Assembly (NCBI GenBank): GCA_946478645.1 | Contig: CAMLCW010000306.1 | Span: 1 to 6,210 of the forward strand | Reading direction: 5' to 3' | Origin: an uncultured Variovorax sp. | GTDB taxonomy: Bacteria; Pseudomonadota; Gammaproteobacteria; Burkholderiales; Burkholderiaceae | Length of the DNA stretch: 6,210 nucleotides | Part shown: positions 4,332-6,210 of the stretch, one piece after another | Position numbering within the stretch: position 1 is the stretch's first letter | Layout of the letters: each line of letters starts with the position of its first letter | The notes under the pieces: generated by a model | The model's input: the letters and a program-made list of their open reading frames with translations, nothing else | Databases searched by the model: none | What the model was told of the DNA's origin: nothing | Translations under genes and position numbers: made by a program

Positions 4332-6210
4332 TCGCCCAACCGGAGTTCCAGCTCAACGCACTCGTCGCGGGGCTGGCGCTGCTCCTGATGACCTGGGCGC
4401 GGATCGATCGCATCTCGCACCGCGCCGTGTTCGGCGGACTGACCGCGCTGCTGCTCGCGCGCTATGCCGTCTGGCGCGTGGTCGCGACCATGCCGCCGTC
4501 GGACCTCGGCTTCGAGACGCTGTTCGCCTGGGTGTTCCTGTTCTTCGAGATGACCGCCGTGGCCTACACGCTGATGTCGATCCACATGCTGCTGCGCACG
4601 CGCGACAACCGCCCGCTGGCGGACCGCGGCGAGGCGATGCTGCGGGGCCGCGGCGACCGGGTGCCGGCGGTGGACGTGTTCATCTGCACCTACAACGAGG
4701 AGCTGGCGGTGCTCGAGAAGACCATCATCGCGGCGCAGGCGATCGACTATCCGCGGCTCGCCGTCTGGGTGCTCGACGACACCCGGCGCGACTGGCTGCG
4801 CGACTACTGCGCGCGCCGTGGCGTGAACTATGCGCGCCGGCCCGACAACAGTCATGCCAAGGCGGGCAATATGAACAACGGCCTCAAGCTGTCGGCCGAG
4901 GTGACCAACGCGCCGTACATCCTGGTGCTCGACGCCGACTTCGCGCCGCAGCGCAACATCGTCTACCGCATGCTGGGCCTGTTCTCGGACCGCCGCGTGG
5001 GGCTGGTGCAGACGCCGCAGTTCTACTACAACGCCGATCCGATCCAGCACAACCTGCGCGCGACCGACAGCTGGGTCGACGAGCAGCGCGTGTTCTTCGA
5101 CGTGCTGCAGCCCGCCAAGGACGCGGTCGATTCGGCGTTCTGCGTCGGCACCTCGTTCATCGTGCGGCGCGACCTGATCACCGCGGCGGGCGGCTTTCCG
5201 GTGGGCAGCGTCTGCGAGGACATCCACACCACCTACCTGCTGCTGCGCCACGGCCACATCACGCGCTGGCTCGGCGAGCGCCTGTCGAATGGATTGTCGG
5301 CCGAGAGCATCATCGACTACATCAACCAGCGCAGCCGCTGGGCGCTCGGTACGGTGCAGCTGGCGCTCTTGCCCGCCGGGCCGCTGCGAGGGCGCGGCTA
5401 TAGCCTCTCGGCGCGGCTGCACTTCCTGCACGGCCTGATGCACTGGCTGGGCAAGCCGTTCATGGCCATGGTCATGCTCGCGCCCGCGCTCTACTGGTAT
5501 GCGGGCGTCTCGGTGTTCCATGCCACGCCGCAGGCCTTTGCCGCTTACGGCCTGCCGCCGCTGATGATGTTCTGGGCCTACAGCTACTGGATCAGCGAGC
5601 GGCGCTGCCTGCCGGTGTTCAGCGAGGTGAGCCAGCTGGTCGCGGCCATGGCGGTCACGAGCACGCTCGCGAGCGCGATGCTGCGGCCGTTCGGGCGCCC
5701 GTTCAAGGTCACTGCGAAGGGGCTCGACCGCACCAGGACGGTGGTGCACTGGAAGCTGGTCGCCATCTTCGGCGGGCTGCTGGTGGCGCTGCAGCTGGGT
5801 GCCGCGTCCGTCGCGCTCGGCGGCGAGGCGCTCACGCCGGGCGACGAGCTCAACCTCGTGTGGACCGGCATTGCGCTGGTGCTCTGCCTGGCCGCGCTGA
5901 TGGCCTGCGTCGACCTGCCGCGCGGCGATGGGGAAGAGCGCTTTCCCTGGCGTGCGCGCACCCGCGTGCGCACCGCCGACGGCGAGGGCGAAGCGCGCTT
6001 CGTGAACATCGCGCCCGACGGCGCGCTGCTCGAAGCCCGCGCGCCGCTCAAGCGGCTGCGCGTGGGGCAGCCGCTCGAGGTCCATGTCGAGTCGGTCGGA
6101 TGGCTCAAGGCGCGGCTCGCGGGCCGCAGTGCCGCCGGCGCCGAGCTGCAGTTCGCCGCCACGGAGGCGCAGCGCGAGCAGTTGGTGGGCCATGTCTTCA
6201 ACGTGCCGCC
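4319..6210 (+). CDS. BcsA-like family 2 glycosyltransferase, processive beta-glucan synthase (3' end outside window)
   Basis: From ATG 4319 the frame is open to the window edge (about 630 residues), and the stop is not seen. Order: three N-terminal membrane segments (about 11-26, 36-57, 68-92); a cytosolic GT-A domain (about 115-345); about five more membrane segments (about 368-397, 405-426, 433-455, 478-500, 511-532); then a soluble C-terminal domain (about 540-631). Catalytic motifs are complete: VLDD (D153/D154), HAKAGN (179-184), DAD (D205, D207), CED (E300, D301 as general-base candidate) and QRSRW (337-341). FKVTAKG (462-468) matches the gating loop of cellulose synthase BcsA. The C-terminal part looks like a PilZ domain (beta-strand, NIAPDG 563-568, then strands ending at GAELQF), but the c-di-GMP motif is imperfect. 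The enzyme should use UDP-glucose (or another UDP-sugar) to build and extrude a beta-linked chain at the inner membrane. Without BcsB/BcsC/BcsZ neighbours it could make curdlan, mixed-linkage glucan or a cellulose-like polymer. Confidence 0.9.
   Translation, partial: MSSLIAQPEFQLNALVAGLALLLMTWARIDRISHRAVFGGLTALLLARYAVWRVVATMPPSDLGFETLFAWVFLFFEMTAVAYTLMSIHMLLRTRDNRPLADRGEAMLRGRGDRVPAVDVFICTYNEELAVLEKTIIAAQAIDYPRLAVWVLDDTRRDWLRDYCARRGVNYARRPDNSHAKAGNMNNGLKLSAEVTNAPYILVLDADFAPQRNIVYRMLGLFSDRRVGLVQTPQFYYNADPIQHNLRATDSWVDEQRVFFDVLQPAKDAVDSAFCVGTSFIVRRDLITAAGGFPVGSVCEDIHTTYLLLRHGHITRWLGERLSNGLSAESIIDYINQRSRWALGTVQLALLPAGPLRGRGYSLSARLHFLHGLMHWLGKPFMAMVMLAPALYWYAGVSVFHATPQAFAAYGLPPLMMFWAYSYWISERRCLPVFSEVSQLVAAMAVTSTLASAMLRPFGRPFKVTAKGLDRTRTVVHWKLVAIFGGLLVALQLGAASVALGGEALTPGDELNLVWTGIALVLCLAALMACVDLPRGDGEERFPWRARTRVRTADGEGEARFVNIAPDGALLEARAPLKRLRVGQPLEVHVESVGWLKARLAGRSAAGAELQFAATEAQREQLVGHVFNVP

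Noticed and set aside
4214..6193. Long minus-strand open frame (659 codons) opposite the glycosyltransferase
   Set aside because: Same shadow effect. The plus strand carries all catalytic GT2 motifs, while the minus translation is Arg/His/Gln-rich with no recognisable domain.

Overview
The window looks like chromosome of a high-GC betaproteobacterium, most plausibly Burkholderiales/Comamonadaceae (Variovorax-like). Hand counts on sampled lines give about 68-70% GC in the right-hand genes. The protein types (a DUF4124 secreted protein and a BcsA-like polysaccharide synthase operon) also fit. The genus is an inference and cannot be proven from this window.

Left part (1-811). A gene cut by the window edge ends at 592. 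It encodes the C-terminal part of an AbiJ-NTD4-type (HEPN-like) abortive-infection family protein. Its GC is visibly lower (about 57% on sampled lines), so it is probably accessory, defence-island type DNA. About 220 bp follow without a confident gene. They hold a start-less minus-strand open stretch that could be a gene remnant, and a perfect hairpin that may end the next gene.

Middle (812-1754). A minus-strand gene encodes a small secreted DUF4124 protein. It diverges from the operon on the right across about 500 bp of non-coding DNA. That region carries a 15-bp palindrome (TGTGAA-GTT-TTCACA, CRP/FNR-like in appearance), a second short dyad, and a perfect 6-bp GC hairpin in the leader just before the operon's first gene.

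Right part (1755-6210, continuing past the edge). A compact plus-strand operon of three genes: (1) a HlyD/membrane-fusion protein with one N-terminal membrane segment and a long periplasmic coiled coil; (2) a secreted, probably alpha/alpha-barrel (six-hairpin) glycosidase-like protein; (3) a BcsA-like family 2 glycosyltransferase with the D, DxD, ED and QRxRW motifs, an FxVTxKG gating-loop motif, about eight membrane segments and a degenerate PilZ-like C-terminal domain. Spacing is 15 nt between genes 1 and 2 and a 13-nt overlap between genes 2 and 3, so they are very likely co-transcribed and translationally coupled.

The likely joint job is synthesis and export of a beta-glucan-like exopolysaccharide. 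The synthase would polymerise and extrude the chain through the inner membrane, the HlyD-like protein would guide it across the periplasm, and the glycosidase-like protein would trim or edit it. The set lacks BcsB, BcsC and a GH8 BcsZ next to the synthase. It therefore resembles curdlan (Crd) or S. meliloti mixed-linkage glucan (BgsBA) type loci more than a standard cellulose operon. The polymer cannot be named from sequence alone.
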